Shown: positions 18,421 to 30,199, numbered from the stretch's first letter. The stretch: DNA of 64,000 bases from Limnanthes douglasii subsp. nivea (GCA_036936605.1 JAUPFV010000004.1:287908009-287972008); one strand, 5' to 3'. The notes: generated by a model from the sequence alone, not told the origin. A program made the numbers and translations.

Positions 18421-18850
18421 CTCTTCTCTTCACCAAAACCTCTCAAAAATTCCGTAAAAAAAAATCAAGATTTCTCCGAACTTACAAAAGACGTTAAGGT
18501 ATGAATTCTATATCTATTTATGTAATTTTTATGCAATTTATTTAGATATTTTTAGTGATATTTAGAGTTATAGATTCTGCCTCAAAAGTTAAATTGTCAA
18601 ATAGGATCCCAATATAGCCTAGCCCAAAAATTAATTTGAGAATAAATAGCAAAAATATATATTATTATTCACAAAATAAAATTTTAATAAATAATATAAA
18701 GTATTTTAAAATTACATATTTTAGTTTTAATAAGTTTATCCAAATCGTTATATAATATCCATAAGTTTTTTTTTCTTTCATAATTTTAAAAAAATAAAAA
18801 ATAAAAGCCTGAATTATATAGGTTTTGTTGGATTATGTAAGAATTTGGAT
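18421..18850. other. non-coding filler with a MULE-end-like motif
   Basis: The PPR homology ends at 18420. At 18603-18624 the sequence GATCCCAATATAGCCTAGCC resembles the right end of the 13.2-kb MULE (about 17 of 22 bases), suggesting the right terminus of a related element whose left half is gone. The rest, 18625-18850, is AT-rich with no recognised content. Confidence 0.35.
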
Positions 18851-19118
18851 TACCAAAAAGGCACGGCTAAAACGAGGCCTTTCTTTTATAGTGAGATCTT
18901 TTTTTTGAGTTTTTGTGTGAACTTGAAATTATCAAAATATCCCAACAGATAAAAACCATCAATACTTCTACCAACTCATTTTCTTATTCTTCTCCTCTCT
19001 TTTCCTACCACTTCTCTCTCCAAAATTCAAATTAAATACAAAATCACACAAACCCAAACTCTCACTCAAACATTTAATAAGCCTTAATTATTAAAAGTTA
19101 AAACCAACTACTCAAAGT

Positions 19119-22080
19119 ATGGATTTGAGTGACTATAACGACGATTTCAGCTGCAACATTGATGGTTTCCTTTCGGACGAGGAGGAACCCCTTACTGACC
19201 ATATCGAGAGTGTCCTTGAGGTAAATTTTTTTTTTTCTAAACAGAACACATCCTCGCACGAAATCGTGCTTGGAATTGTACACTTCCACGCAAGAACACG
19301 CGTGGAAGATACAAATCTTCGCATGAGTGTGCGAAGATTGTGTCAAATCTTCACGATTTCATGCCAAGATTTGATACAATCTTCACAGCAATGTGTGCGA
19401 AGATTGTGCCAAATCTTGGCATAAAATTGTGAAGATTGGAATTGTCTTTGTTTTATATGCCCGTCATTTGCCGAATATTGCATTTGTCTTTTTTTTTTGA
19501 ATTGCGAATACATGTTTACAATTGATGTAGTTATTTTTGTTGTTGGTTATATAAAAGAATGGTGATTTTGTGTGAGTTAAATGATATTTTTGTGTGTAGG
19601 AACCAGGACAAACACCATGTAACATGGCCGATTATAGCCAAATTTACGGATAATTTCTACACAAAAACGGGATTGATAGCATGGGTTGATAAGGAAAGCA
19701 AGAGTATATGATTCATTATTGTGGTCGATAAAGATGACGATGCTAGTAAAAACGGTAAAACTCTGCGGCGATATTTCAAGTGCGAGAGGCACAGTTTTTA
19801 CAAGCCGAGGCCAAAACCATGGATTGTGAAGAAGCGACGAGATTGTTCATCCAAAAATTACGGTTGTCCGTTCATGCTTAGGGGCAATCCGGTGTTAGAA
19901 CTACCCGGTTATTGGAAATCGGTAGTTAGAAATGGAAAACACAACCACCAACCCTTCTTGCACTTGGATGGTCATTCACGGGCCGCGAGGTTAAAAGCGG
20001 AAGAGGAGGAGTATGTTCGTAAACTCACAATAATGGGTTTCGGCCAATAGATATATACCGTGGATTGAAGTTAGAGATCTGCAAAATATATCTAGTATGC
20101 GTACCATCTACAACATGCGGCACAAGCACCAATTGTTTGATAAAGCGGGGAAATCTCAAATGCAATACTTGTTCGGTAGAGTGAATGAGCACGAGTACTA
20201 TGTTTGGGAGCGAACAAACAAAATAACTGACAAGATCCTTGAATTGTGTTTCGCACATCCTACAAGCATCGATTTGTTGCGCACTTTTCCTCAAGTGCTT
20301 ATAATGGATAGCACGTACAAGACTACAAGGTATAAAATTCTTTTGCTAGAAGTAGTTGGCCAAACTTCGACGAAGAAGACCTTTTGTATAGCCTTTGTTT
20401 TTATGAGATCGGAGAAAGAAGAGAACTACACGTCGGCAATGAGCGTTCTAAGGAGAGTGATGGAGAACAACACGTGCGCATTACTAAATATTATCGTCAC
20501 CGATAGGGAGTTGCCTTTAATGAACATTATCGATGAGGTATTTCTGGATGCAAGTCATTTGTTATGCACTTGGCATATAAATAGGAACATTAGCTCCTAC
20601 TCTAAGAAAGTTTTATCTAAAGCGGACATGGTTGAAGAGTTCTTAGAATTTTATGTCGCGGTTCAACATTCGGCGAAGATCAAAGAATATAACAAAAACC
20701 TAGCCGAGTTGCACCAATCCTCCGCATATTGTCCCAAGGTTCTCGAGTACGTGATCAAACAATAGAATGACCCTTACGGACACAAATTCCTTAATATCTA
20801 CACGAACAAAATTAAACATTTGGGCAACCACACTAGCAACCGGTGAGTTATATTATCATATCTATACATTACTTTATTTAATTAATTATTAGACTTGTAA
20901 ATAATTTTAGTTTATGTTATAGGGCAGAGAGTGCTCACTTGAGCCTAAAACGGGCAATCGGCACAAGTCTATGCACGTTCGAGCAATTTTGGGATAAATT
21001 TCACGTGTTGCTTCGCATTCAACACTCTACCATCTTTGAAGCGTTCGAACGAAGTTTGTTTCGTCCTAGAAAAGCATCTAGGGGAGCTATCTTTAGCGAC
21101 ATCAAAGGTAAAATTTCATGTACGGCCATAGAAATATTAGAGGAAACTATTAAAAAGGTCGGGGATTTATGTTTCACTCCCACAAAGTATGGTTGTGTTA
21201 TTAGGACAACACACAATTTACCTTGTGTGTGTGAGTGTGCTACGATCGTGAGAGAAGGTAGGTCGATTCAAAAGAGTGAATATGATGTTTATTGGAGTAC
21301 TTTAGAGATCAAACCTAAGGATAACGTTGGTACCGAAGATGAGCTTACAAGAAAGCTATCCTTAATAGATAGTACCACGGTGGTTACCGTCCACAAGTGC
21401 AAGATAACATAATAAATAGGATGATGCAAATCCTAGATCCTGCTAGAAGACATGTTTTGGAACTTAAGGAACCGGTTATCACGAAAGGTCGGAAAAAAGC
21501 CGGTCCCGACAAGTCAACTAAGCGGGACCCATCCGAGTGGGAATACGGTGATAGTTTAGGCGCTAGTACTCATGGTACGATAGCTAGCACTGTCGCGTCG
21601 GTGGTTAAGGCATTTTTAGTACCCCAAGCCAAGTCCAAATCTAAAGCCCCACCGAAAAAGGAGAAAGCGACTCGATCTAGAAAATCGAATAAAAGAAAAG
21701 GATTGAGCGCATACGAGATTTGTATTCCCGAGTACTTGCACAACTACATAACTAGCTTTGAAGACGTTTCTCCTGACGCAAATTGTGGATTTAGGGCCGT
21801 TGCTTTGACGATTAAACACAATTTTGATTCATGGGATGAAGCGAGAAGGGATTTGATGTATGAATTTTCAAGTCAACGTGATCTTTGGGAGATGGTTTTT
21901 GATGGTGCACAACGTGTTGATAACCTATTGCGAAGATTGGATTGTTTCAAAATGTGCGAAAGCGGTTGTAGGCACTGCAACATGTGCGTACTTTTTTGCT
22001 TTATAGGCGTCACAAAATCATTCGTCAACTTGGATTACGTTATCCTTATCTTACAGGTGTCGTTTATTAATTGGTCTACT
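19119..22080 (+). pseudogene. diverged FAR1-type MULE transposase-OTU
   Basis: Exon 1 (19119-19220) encodes an acidic start, MDLSDYNDDFSCNIDGFLSD. A GTAAAT/TGTGTAG intron (19221-19599) follows. Exon 2 starts with EPGQTPCNMADYSQIY and is interrupted by a shift near 19650 and a stop near 19708. Then come the FAR1 zinc domain (NYGCPFMLRG, KHNHQP), a shift near 20040, and the DDE core (MDSTYK at about 20304, VTDRELPLMN at about 20498, CTWHINRN at about 20567). A TAG lies at 20763. A second intron (20843-20922) interrupts NR|AESAHLSLKRAIG, a site that is intronless in the 13.2-kb element. A SWIM-like GCVIRTTHNLPC lies near 21190. OTU begins DANCGFRAVAL near 21774, but its His-containing end is lost. 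Confidence 0.8.
19240..19440. repeat. palindromic word array in transposase intron 1
   Basis: Repeated palindromic words of the type AATCTTCGCA...TGCGAAGATT, with variants AAATCTTGGCAT, CAAATCTTCACGAT and GTGTGCGAAGATTGTG. There are about eight half-sites in 200 bp. The array occupies the same intron position as the CCGCCGG array of the 13.2-kb element but uses an entirely different word. Confidence 0.65.
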
Positions 22081-22164
22081 TAGATTATTTTCTTTGAATC
22101 ATAGAAGGCCTTTAAGTAGACGTTTTTGAGGTAGTAAAAATATAGCAAATATACAATTACAAAA

Positions 22165-22569
22165 ATGTGTCCATGGACTGAGTTAGAAGATTAATATCTG
22201 ATGAGGGCATCAATCGAATTTGGTAACACGAACATGGTAGAGGGGGGTAAAACGTACTGGGAGGCATTGCTATGCCAAATGTATTTCCTATATGGAAGAG
22301 ATGGTGGCCAGTCTCCTAGAATTTCTAGGCGTGTAGATGAGGTGAAATCTAGGTGGTCAGTCCTAGTCACATACCGTATGCATCCAGTTTCCAAGCTCAA
22401 CGACTTGGAACGTCGTGTTGGGTGTAACCGGTTCAATTGCATGGTCACAGATTCTCTAACAAAGGAGCAGCTGGATCAAATTCGTTTTGAGATTATTGAC
22501 ATCCGGGTAGAAGAAATGCGTGAATACCATGATACGAAAGAAGAAATGAGGTTGATGAAATGGAACTAG
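22165..22569 (+). pseudogene. Myb/SANT-like MULE accessory protein, one stop
   Basis: Starts MCPWTELED, then a stop (TAA 22192; the homologue at 13323 has CAA, so a single C-to-T change), then YLMRASIEFGNTNMVEGGKT and YWEALLCQMYFLYGRDGG. The arrangement W-T-E-ED..YL..A......G..YWE.L......R...E.KSRWSVL fits the plant Myb/SANT-like (trihelix-type) helix-turn-helix pattern, with the two conserved Trp residues and the final RW. The C-terminal half (TDSLTKEQLDQIRFEII and a charged helix) aligns with the 147-aa protein at 12606. It lies downstream of the diverged transposase, as in the 13.2-kb element. Confidence 0.65.
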
Positions 22570-22599
22570 TGTGATAGATAAACTGTGGTTTGTACAAGT

Positions 22600-22770
22600 G
22601 GATGGCTTATGTTCCAGTTCATATTTCAGACTATGTTTTAGTTTCTGTTTCAGACTATATTTGAGTTTCTGTTTTAGTTTATGTTTCAGTTTGTGTTTCT
22701 GTTTATGTTCGAGTTTGAGTTTCAGCTTATATTTCAGTTTATGTTGCAGTTTGTGCTACTTTGATGCTGC
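22600..22770 (+). repeat. TTTCAGTTTATG-type minisatellite
   Basis: About 12-13 imperfect copies of a 12-bp unit (TTTCAGTTTATG, with TTTCAGACTATG and TTTCTGTTT variants) follow the Myb-like stop codon. It gives a spurious repetitive CFSLCFS-type frame. Confidence 0.75.
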
Positions 22771-22959
22771 TTTTTAAGTTAAAGTTTGAACAAATGTCAT
22801 TTTTTATTATAACTTCAAAATGTAACAAAATACCAACCATTTATCATTCAAATGTAACAGAATACCATAAAACATGACAAAACAATAACAGTAGAAACGC
22901 CTTGCATACATAACATATAAAACGTCATAAACTGTCGACCATGAAAACATAAATAATAA

Positions 22960-23370
22960 TCAATCCCAATACTCGTGAGCAAAACGGTAGCACTCGTCCA
23001 GAGGCTCACGAAGGTCCTGCAAACTAATGATGGGGTGGCTCTGCTCGAACGCCTGAAAATCAAGTTGGCGCGTAGTCAGCTCGTGCAGTCTGGTGGCATG
23101 TGCGGGTGCGGAGGGGTTCAACCCTAACTATGCATCAGCTCGGTGAGTCTCTGGATGGGATATGATGTACCAGAATTTCTTTGTAACCCATGAAGAGTAG
23201 ATCAAACTAGTAACATCCTCCTGTACATGAATATACTCTCCACCTTTTAAAATCTGGTGAGTATAGTGTGACTCACAGTTGTCCCAAATGAATGCATCAC
23301 AGTTGTAGAGGGTGTTCGCACGGTGATCCCTACTAGAATCGGTACGAATCAGACGCAGTACACCAGGAAC
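22960..23370 (-). pseudogene. PMD protein C-terminal exon fragment
   Basis: On the minus strand an exon follows a TATAG acceptor at 23371 and reads VPGVLRLIRTDSSRDHRAN, then GGEYIHVQEDVTSLIYSSW and VTKKFWYIISHP, with one internal stop near 23120, ending HEYWD and TGA at 22960. The block SSWVTKKFWYIISHP aligns with TYVKKYGWFNITPRVL in the last exon of the PMD gene at 14673. Both follow a phase-0 acceptor and start with Val. No PMD core exon was found upstream. The assignment rests on position plus modest similarity. Confidence 0.45.
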
Positions 23371-23399
23371 CTATATTTTAACAATTATTCTGTAACATA

Positions 23400-24610
23400 C
23401 ATGCGTAAAAAAATAATATTAATATCTCGAGTATCACAAAATATCACCTGATGAATGCGACCCAACTATCTAGCCACCCGTAGCCACATAATATTAACAA
23501 TTATTTTAAAAATTTATTATCATCATAATTCATCATGAAATTCTTGAACTACTCGATATGGTTATCCAAATATCAGTTTCAATCAAACTTATCAACTTTT
23601 GATATGTCAAATCGCTTCATCAAATGTCTGGATAATTTTTTTATTAATAGTAAAGATTGCTTCCAACTATGCCCCTGACTATATTGATGCTTCCTAGACC
23701 TTCATCAATTATTGAATAAAGACCAAGCTTGGAATGATTCACAAATCAACTATTGACATGGTAATCAAAACTTTGGTTACCAAACCCTTTTATTGATATT
23801 ACTGGTTGATCACTTGTTTCATAGAAAATATTGCAGGATTTTCTTGAACCTCAGCTATAGCTTTCAGTTATCCTACCCTACCCTTGATGACCATCCAAGT
23901 CTTAATTTCAAATGTGGGTACCTGCTTATCCGATGAATCACGTTGTCTTTTCGAATTTCGTTATTGTTTATAATTTCTAAACTGACTAAAATGTCTTTTT
24001 AAATAAAAATTTCTCATGTGGCAATGATTCCATTCTGGGGAATGATAATTTTTTCAAAATCGGGCACATAGTAGTCAATAGACTCCGAACAAAAATCAGA
24101 GATGTCTGGTTTTGTGGTCCTTTTTTCAAGGAATGGTAACTTTGGTTCGATTGAATTTTTTTCATTCGCTATTTTTCTTGATATCACATAGATTCCTACT
24201 CAACATCATCACCCTCGTAAAAAATTATTTCTTTCTATTTTTTTTTAAATTTCTGACCGGATCTTACCATTGTCTCTCCATGAGCCCTTATTGCATTAAT
24301 TTCATCCAACAATTGATCCTGATGTCCCTCTAAGTCTAACTTATTTTGTTACTCTTCAAGTTGTTGTTGTGTTTGAGCACCCTATACAAACGGATATGAG
24401 CCCTCTCCAATTTTCGTTCCTTTTATAATCATCGTAGGATTTATTTGTGTTTAAGAATATATTTCTCACAAAACCCCGAAGTCGAGCTTAGTGTCTTAGT
24501 GGTTTTGGATATTATATCTGGATACCAATTTAAGCTCCCGGAGTAATTGTCACTGATGACTCTTGAAAATATTGAAAGAGAAAATATCCAGATACTAGTC
24601 TAAGCTCCCA
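23400..24610 (-). other. decayed sequence, possibly retroelement leader/gag
   Basis: No intact frame or clear domain. Minus-strand text near 24300-24420 has a Gln-rich coiled stretch (LDEINAIRAHGE) and, just inside the LTR-like block at 24612, two related copies of GGGAGCTTA-A-TGGTATC-GGATAT. The second resembles a decayed TGGTATC-type primer-binding site. Confidence 0.25.
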
Positions 24611-24611
24611 C

Positions 24612-24920
24612 TGTGATAGATTTATTATAAGAATTCTAGAGAGAAAAACTTCCAAAAGTAGTAATAAAATAATAATAATTCATTATTTCTACAAAAAAAT
24701 ATACTACCTTATATAATAATGGTGGCATGCCTTTAGACCTATATAAATTTAAATCTGGTTAATTTACCTTATTAACTTACTAAGTTAAAATATATTTACT
24801 TCTTATTTCCTAAGATACCCTCAATATTACAGATTTGTTGGGTTTATATTAAAAAGTAAATACCAGCCCAATATCTTACCGGTTCGGCTTAAAGGTCAAA
24901 TAAATCCTACCATTATCAAC
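24612..24920 (-). repeat. LTR-like segment
   Basis: Minus-strand sequence starts TGTTGATAATGG (24920) and ends CTATCACA (24612). It has TG...CA ends, a pyrimidine- and AT-rich body and a primer-binding-like site just inside. No second copy was found in the window, so it may be a lone LTR attached to the decayed block at 23400-24610. Confidence 0.35.
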
Positions 24921-26850
24921 ACTCATACAAGAAAAGTTCAACTAGATATTATTTATAGGTCTATTAAGCTTGCAGTCATGTGTGACAACCACTTATTTGA
25001 TAATAGACCAATATGATATTTCGCAACGTTATCCTCTTTTGTGTTAATCATATGCCATTGAAAAGCTTGATTCATATCATATTTACCTTGAATAAATCTA
25101 AAGTTCAATTCCACTTAATCCAACAAGCACTTTCAAATTAATGTATCATCAAAGAGAAAAAAAACTTACCACTTGAAATCAACGCCTTTAATAGTCATGG
25201 TACAAACAAACCCTAATTTTTATTGTTGTTAAAAATCGAGCATTAAATTGAAATCAAGGCACTTTCAAATTAATGTATCATCAAAGCACTTCCTATCCAA
25301 ATATGTTTTTAGGACACATTTAATACAAATCGAGCATTAAATTGAAAATCTTTTTTCACCAGCTTGTTTCTTGAAAGCCATAATTTTGAATTAAAAATAA
25401 TTGTTAATACAAAGTTTTTGAGGTTATCATAAATAAAAATCATCAACAACTTGTATTGATGGTCACATTCAATCTAAAATGATGGTTTGTAATAAGAAAT
25501 GGGTGTGGTGAAAAAAATGTGTTTAGGATTTTAATTTTGAGAGAGAATAAAGATAAGAAAGTTTATATTTTACAATTAATATGGTTGTACGGTTTCACAT
25601 ATACATACATTTCAGCAAAAAAATGTATAGCCAAAACAAATATTTTTCCATTTTTTTATATTGGATAAGTAATAACTAGGTTTGCCTAGTATGGACCCGC
25701 GTATAGATCTTTATCATCCTTTAGAAACCTGTCTCTCTTAGCTTTTTTTTATCTCTCACTTGGAGGCATTTTGTTGTTATTGTAGTTTTTGTGTGGGTTT
25801 GGAATATTTATATATAAAACTGGAATGCGGTAAGTTATTTTTATGTTTAATGCTTTAAAATTGTTCTGGCTACCAACTGATTGGTTAATACTAGTAAAGT
25901 GTATTGCCAACTATTATGTTAACTCGAATAATCAATATAATTAACTAAATTTGTAATGCTTAATTAGACGTGTATCCAAACTCTGTAAAGTTTTAATGTT
26001 TGGTTAAACGTGTATCCAAACTCTGTAAGTTATGTGTGTCTATATTCTGTAAGTTCTTAAATGAGGTGTTTTTCATTATTTTTAAGTGGTTAGTCTTTGA
26101 ATATTTTGCAGTTGATTCAGTTACTTTCACATGACAAATGTGCAAATGATATAAACAATGAAAGATACGAATATGTTGTTTATTCGCTTTTTCGCAGCGG
26201 CTAATTTGAATATTTCACATTTCTAAATTAGCTTCACACTTCACACATCTTTGCATGACACGATCATGAAAAATATGCATTTTAGTTTCACATGTTTCTG
26301 ACAAGAGATATTCATAATATTATTTGACAACAAATAACAAAAATAATTTAAATATGCGAATAAATTTGACTTCCCAAATTAGATCTCTAGTTAATCCTTA
26401 CACGTTATCTTTCTCTCTCATTACAACCCTCCGCTCTTTCAAATTTCCACTGATTTCACAAATTACATGATCCCCGCAGATCAAATCATGCAGTACACAA
26501 ATCTTATTTGTGTTTGCGTTTTGTTGTTTGTGGTATTTTATTTGTGTTATAGCATGTGACTTTGAACTTAATTTCGCAAGTACAATGATGCATAACCATA
26601 ACTTGTTTTTTGTTTGTTTGTATGATCTTTGACTTGTCATGCAAAACCCAATGAATCAATCTCTCGTGTACATATGTGTTTTCAATATTAAAATAAAATA
26701 CGTCATGTATTAAATGTTTTTCAGTCTCTAGTATAGATAAAGAAGTCAGAGGATTAGTGAACTTTTATTCTGAATTCAGCGCTTTAACAAAAATAATGAA
26801 TACATTAATGGTAAACAAGAATCACATAAACACAACAAAAATACGCATTT
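24921..26850. other. AT-rich intergenic stretch
   Basis: No gene recognised. Contains a local duplication (CTTTCAAATTAATGTATCAT at about 25132 and 25260; ATCGAGCATTAAATTGAAA at about 25227 and 25328). A perfect 16-bp hairpin palindrome ACTAGGTTTGCCTAGT lies at 25676-25691. Confidence 0.4.
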
Positions 26851-26859
26851 CTCCCCTCT

Positions 26860-28930
26860 TCAAAGCTACATAAGATCTATTGTTCTTCTTGGAAGAAAGT
26901 CTACAACTGATTTGGAGAATGTGGTCTTAACATACATAGGTTGAAAAACATTCAGAAAGCTTTCTCTTGCAAACTCTGGAAAAACTTCAGAGAAAACACC
27001 TTATTGTATGCTAGAATTATGCAGAGTATCCACTGCAAAGGAAACCATCCTCTACAAATTAACTTCTCAAAAAAGGTTTCTTAACATGTAAGAGACTAGT
27101 ATAAATAAAAGAATTTGCAGAAGGAAAAATCAGGTGGAAGCTGGGGGGAGGTAAAGTTGATATGTGGTTAGATAACTGGTTTGGTAAAAATCCTTTAATA
27201 AAGCTTGCACATAAATCAAATGATAGTTGGTTTAAAGAAATTCATGTTACATCCTTTTGAGAAGGTAACAGATGGAAGTCAATAAACTTCAAAGTTAACT
27301 TATTGACTCTAACATTACCCTTGTCCTAAAAACTAACATTAAAGAAAATGACAAATGAAAAATTGAATGGAGTTTATCCAGCAATGACAACTTCAGTGTT
27401 AAAGATACTTTGAAGGGCATCAGACCAGCTCTGTTCAATTTATCTTTATTTAAAAATTTGTGGAACAACGTAACCCCATGAAAATGTTCTTTCTTAACTT
27501 TGAGACTATTGACGAACAAGCTGCCGATTGATTATATCATCAAAGCTAGACATATTCATCTTGCATCCAAATGCCAGTTTTGCCTTAATGAAGAATCAAA
27601 AGACCATCTATTTATATCATGTAACTTTGCTTTGAGTATATGACTTGATTTTGCAGGTATCCTTAGGATTTATATAAGAAGACATATGACTTTAAATCAT
27701 CTACTTAGAACTTGGTTCTAGTTAGCTCCAGTAAGGATTCATGTCAAATCAATACTGCCCCCTCTTATTTGCTGGGCAATTTGACAACAACTCAATAAGA
27801 CGAAAACAATGGAGAAAATTTCTATTCAAGATCAACTATTAACTACATCATAAACATGTTGCCCATCTAGACCATTCTAAACTACTTTTAAGGAAGCACT
27901 GAAAACTGAGCGAGAGGGAAGCAACATCTCTGGGTTTTGTTAATTACATCATATCTAAACAGAAAATCACTTACCCAAATGGGAGCTTCCACAGCCAGGG
28001 AGATTCAAACTAAATTCAGAAGCATGTTGCTTATCATCTGGAGAATCAAATGGAGGAATACTTATTAGAGATAACAAGGGAGTTATAATGAGTGGATATG
28101 GCAATAATTATGGAAAACTTACTCCGTTAAAAGCTGAAGCAAGGGCAATGCTAGATGGACTTCTCATCTGCAAAATCATTGGTATAAGGGAAGTTAACAT
28201 TGAATCAGATTGTAGAATTCTGATTTCTCTTTTTTTCTATTAAAATCCCAAATTACTTAGCATCAATAATGGACAGAATCAAATCTTTTGTTCATTTTAT
28301 TTTTAGGGAATAGAATCGAGATGCGGATTGGCTAGCTCGGTGGACCCTAAAGTGTAAAATGAAGATAGACTATACGAACTCTAAACCTCCAGCTCAACTA
28401 GAAGCTATTTCGAAACTAGAAAGCCTAGGAATAGGTTACATTAGAACTGGTTTGTAATTGGCTTACCTCTGTTTTGCAGAACTGATGAAGATGAACCTAA
28501 CTTCCTTGAAGAAGATGATCCATATGGAGAAACAAACAGAAATACGAAATGAAGTGATTGAAAGATTGAGAAGAATGAAGAAAGTGAAAATACTCATGAA
28601 GGTCTGTTTAAACAATTACTGGAGCCAGACTCTCTACCAAACAGATTAATTATCTGGAAGAGAATCAAGGAGAATTATAACGAAATTTCTCTCTTGAAAG
28701 AACTAAAATTTCTGTCTCTTCTCTGAAAGAAGCTACTTGAGTAGAAGCTTGGAGTAGACATTGAATTCAAATCTAAAAGAGCGGGAAAATTTGGGGTAGT
28801 ATATTTCGTTTAATCTTTTCAAACTTTCATTTCAGTCCTCTATCTGTTACTTATTTCAAATCAAAGACTCGAAGTTGTAAAATTCTTTATTTAACCCTTT
28901 CAATAAAATTTCTTTTTAGATTAAAAAAAC
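26860..28930 (+). mobile_element. 5'-truncated L1-type LINE, RT end to RNase H
   Basis: In order on the plus strand: the post-RT block GLNIHRLKNIQKAFSCKLWK (about 26930); KVDMWLDNWFGKNPLIKLA (about 27150), the zf-RVT entry; NFSVKDTLKGIRPALFNL and KLPIDYIIKARHIHLASKCQ with CQFCLNEESKDHLFISC (about 27390-27630), the zinc-binding zf-RVT domain; then plant-LINE RNase H with GGILIRDNKGVIMSGYG (about 28060), AEARAMLDGLLI, NIESDCRIL and RDADWLARWT (about 28320). Many stops and shifts. A 3' untranslated region ends in AATAAAATTTC followed by an A-rich tail near 28920-28930. Loss of everything 5' of the RT end is the usual LINE truncation. Confidence 0.8.
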
Positions 28931-29128
28931 TGCACAAGATCGTAATGAATTAATAAACAAATCAAATTATGATCTCAATATAGTAAGGTTTGAATTTGAA
29001 TTAAAAATTTAAATTTTATAATATTAAGGTGAGCTAGTAAATTATTTACAATTTCTACAAAGAAGAGTTTTTTAGTTTTGATATAAAAATATAATATTTA
29101 TAATTCTAAATTACTATAAAAACTAAAG

Positions 29129-29174
29129 TAAAGTACCGATTCACTGTGCTTATTAACAGTGAATTGGTACTTTA
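29129..29174. repeat. 46-bp hairpin
   Basis: A 19-bp stem with one mismatch (TAAAGTACCGATTCACTGT, then an 8-base loop, then ACAGTGAATTGGTACTTTA). It stands alone in AT-rich DNA; function unknown. Confidence 0.7.
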
Positions 29175-29534
29175 CCAATATGCACTTGGGTTTATCAATT
29201 TAACGGGCCTAAGTTTTCTGGCCCAGAGTTTTAGGTTTTATTCTTTCTCTAAGTATCCATTTCAACCTTTTACTTTTGGTGCGTGTCATGTGTATAAGCG
29301 TCTGTCTGCTACGTGTTTTGTTTATAGCTTCCATTTGCTGCGTGTCTTACTTATAAGTTTTTACATGTTTTATATATATATATTGTTTGTGCGATTCATT
29401 ACCTATCCAAAATCTTCAATTAAGAGAAAAGCTTTTTTTTTTACAGTGTTCTCTTTTATTCCTCTTTCGAGGTATAATTTCAAATTTACGCATCATTTAT
29501 TTAAAGGAAGTTGCCTGAACATTTCATTATTATC

Positions 29535-29990
29535 TATAATTTGGTCTAATTTTTTCATTTTGATGGTTTTCTCTATATTCCGATCTTCTTCTTCGTCGTC
29601 GTTTTCATTAGCAAGGTAATTTGGTCTAATTTTTTCATTCCGATGGTTTTTTCTATATTCCGATCTTCTTCTTCTTCATTAGCAAAGTAATTTGGTCTAA
29701 TTTTTCTCTATATTCAATCTTCTTATATTTCGATCTTCTTCATTGTCTTCATTAACAAGGTAATTTTTTTTTAATTTTTTGTTTTTTGTCTTCATCTCTC
29801 TCTTTTTCTCTTTTGTAGCTTTATCATAAATCAAATCTATTTTTATACTTTGAGATTAGTTAAAAGAAATAAAGTTTTTGTTTTGATTCTTATTTTGTCT
29901 AATTTTTCATTCTGGTGGTTTTCTCTTTATTCCGATCTTCTTATATTTCGAATCTTCTTCGTCGTCTTCATTACCAAAGTAATTTTTTTT
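29535..29990 (+). repeat. pyrimidine-rich tandem repeat (~75-85 bp unit)
   Basis: At least four degenerate copies of a unit containing TTTGGTCTAATTTTTTCATT, then CGATGGTTTTCTCTATATTC, CGATCTTCTTCTTCGTCGTC and ATTAGCAAGGTAA. Copies start near 29540, 29617, 29690 and 29895. Each ends in AG|GTAA-like text. Confidence 0.65.
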
Positions 29991-30018
29991 TCTTTTTGTC
30001 TTCATCACTTTTTTTTCT

Positions 30019-30190
30019 TATATACTGTGAGATTAGTGAAAGAAATAAAGGTTTTTTTATTCTTAAAAAAGAAAGAAAGATGACAAGAAAGAAAAGAATA
30101 CATATCTTTTAAATCTATTTTTATATTGTGAGATTAGTAAAAAGATATAAAGGTTTTTGTTTTGATTCTTAAAAAAGAAAGAAAGATGAC
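30019..30190 (+). repeat. tandem duplication (~105 bp)
   Basis: GTGAGATTAGTGAAAGAAAT...CTTAAAAAAGAAAGAAAGATG at 30027-30082 recurs at 30128-30190. A partial third copy of the first half lies near 29850. Confidence 0.65.
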
Positions 30191-30199
30191 AAAAAAGAA

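Larger units (their letters stand above)
18850..23400. mobile_element. older diverged MULE of the same architecture
   Basis: Contains, in order, a transposase-OTU pseudogene (19119-22080, plus), a Myb-like pseudogene (22165-22569, plus) and a PMD C-terminal fragment (22960-23370, minus). This is the same order and orientation as in the 13.2-kb element. Protein similarity to it is clear but distant, and DNA identity is low outside short blocks. Ends are not established: a GGC-GGCTAAA-GAGGCC segment near 18860 faintly resembles the other element's left end, and no right end was found. Outer coordinates are approximate. Confidence 0.6.

Noticed and set aside
23090..23130. tRNA-like B-box text (GGTTCAACCC)
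   Set aside because: No matching A box or cloverleaf; it lies in the PMD fragment.
29146..29619. 157-codon Phe/Tyr/Ser-rich frame
   Set aside because: Pyrimidine-rich DNA with no stops by composition; it runs into a tandem repeat and has no family features.
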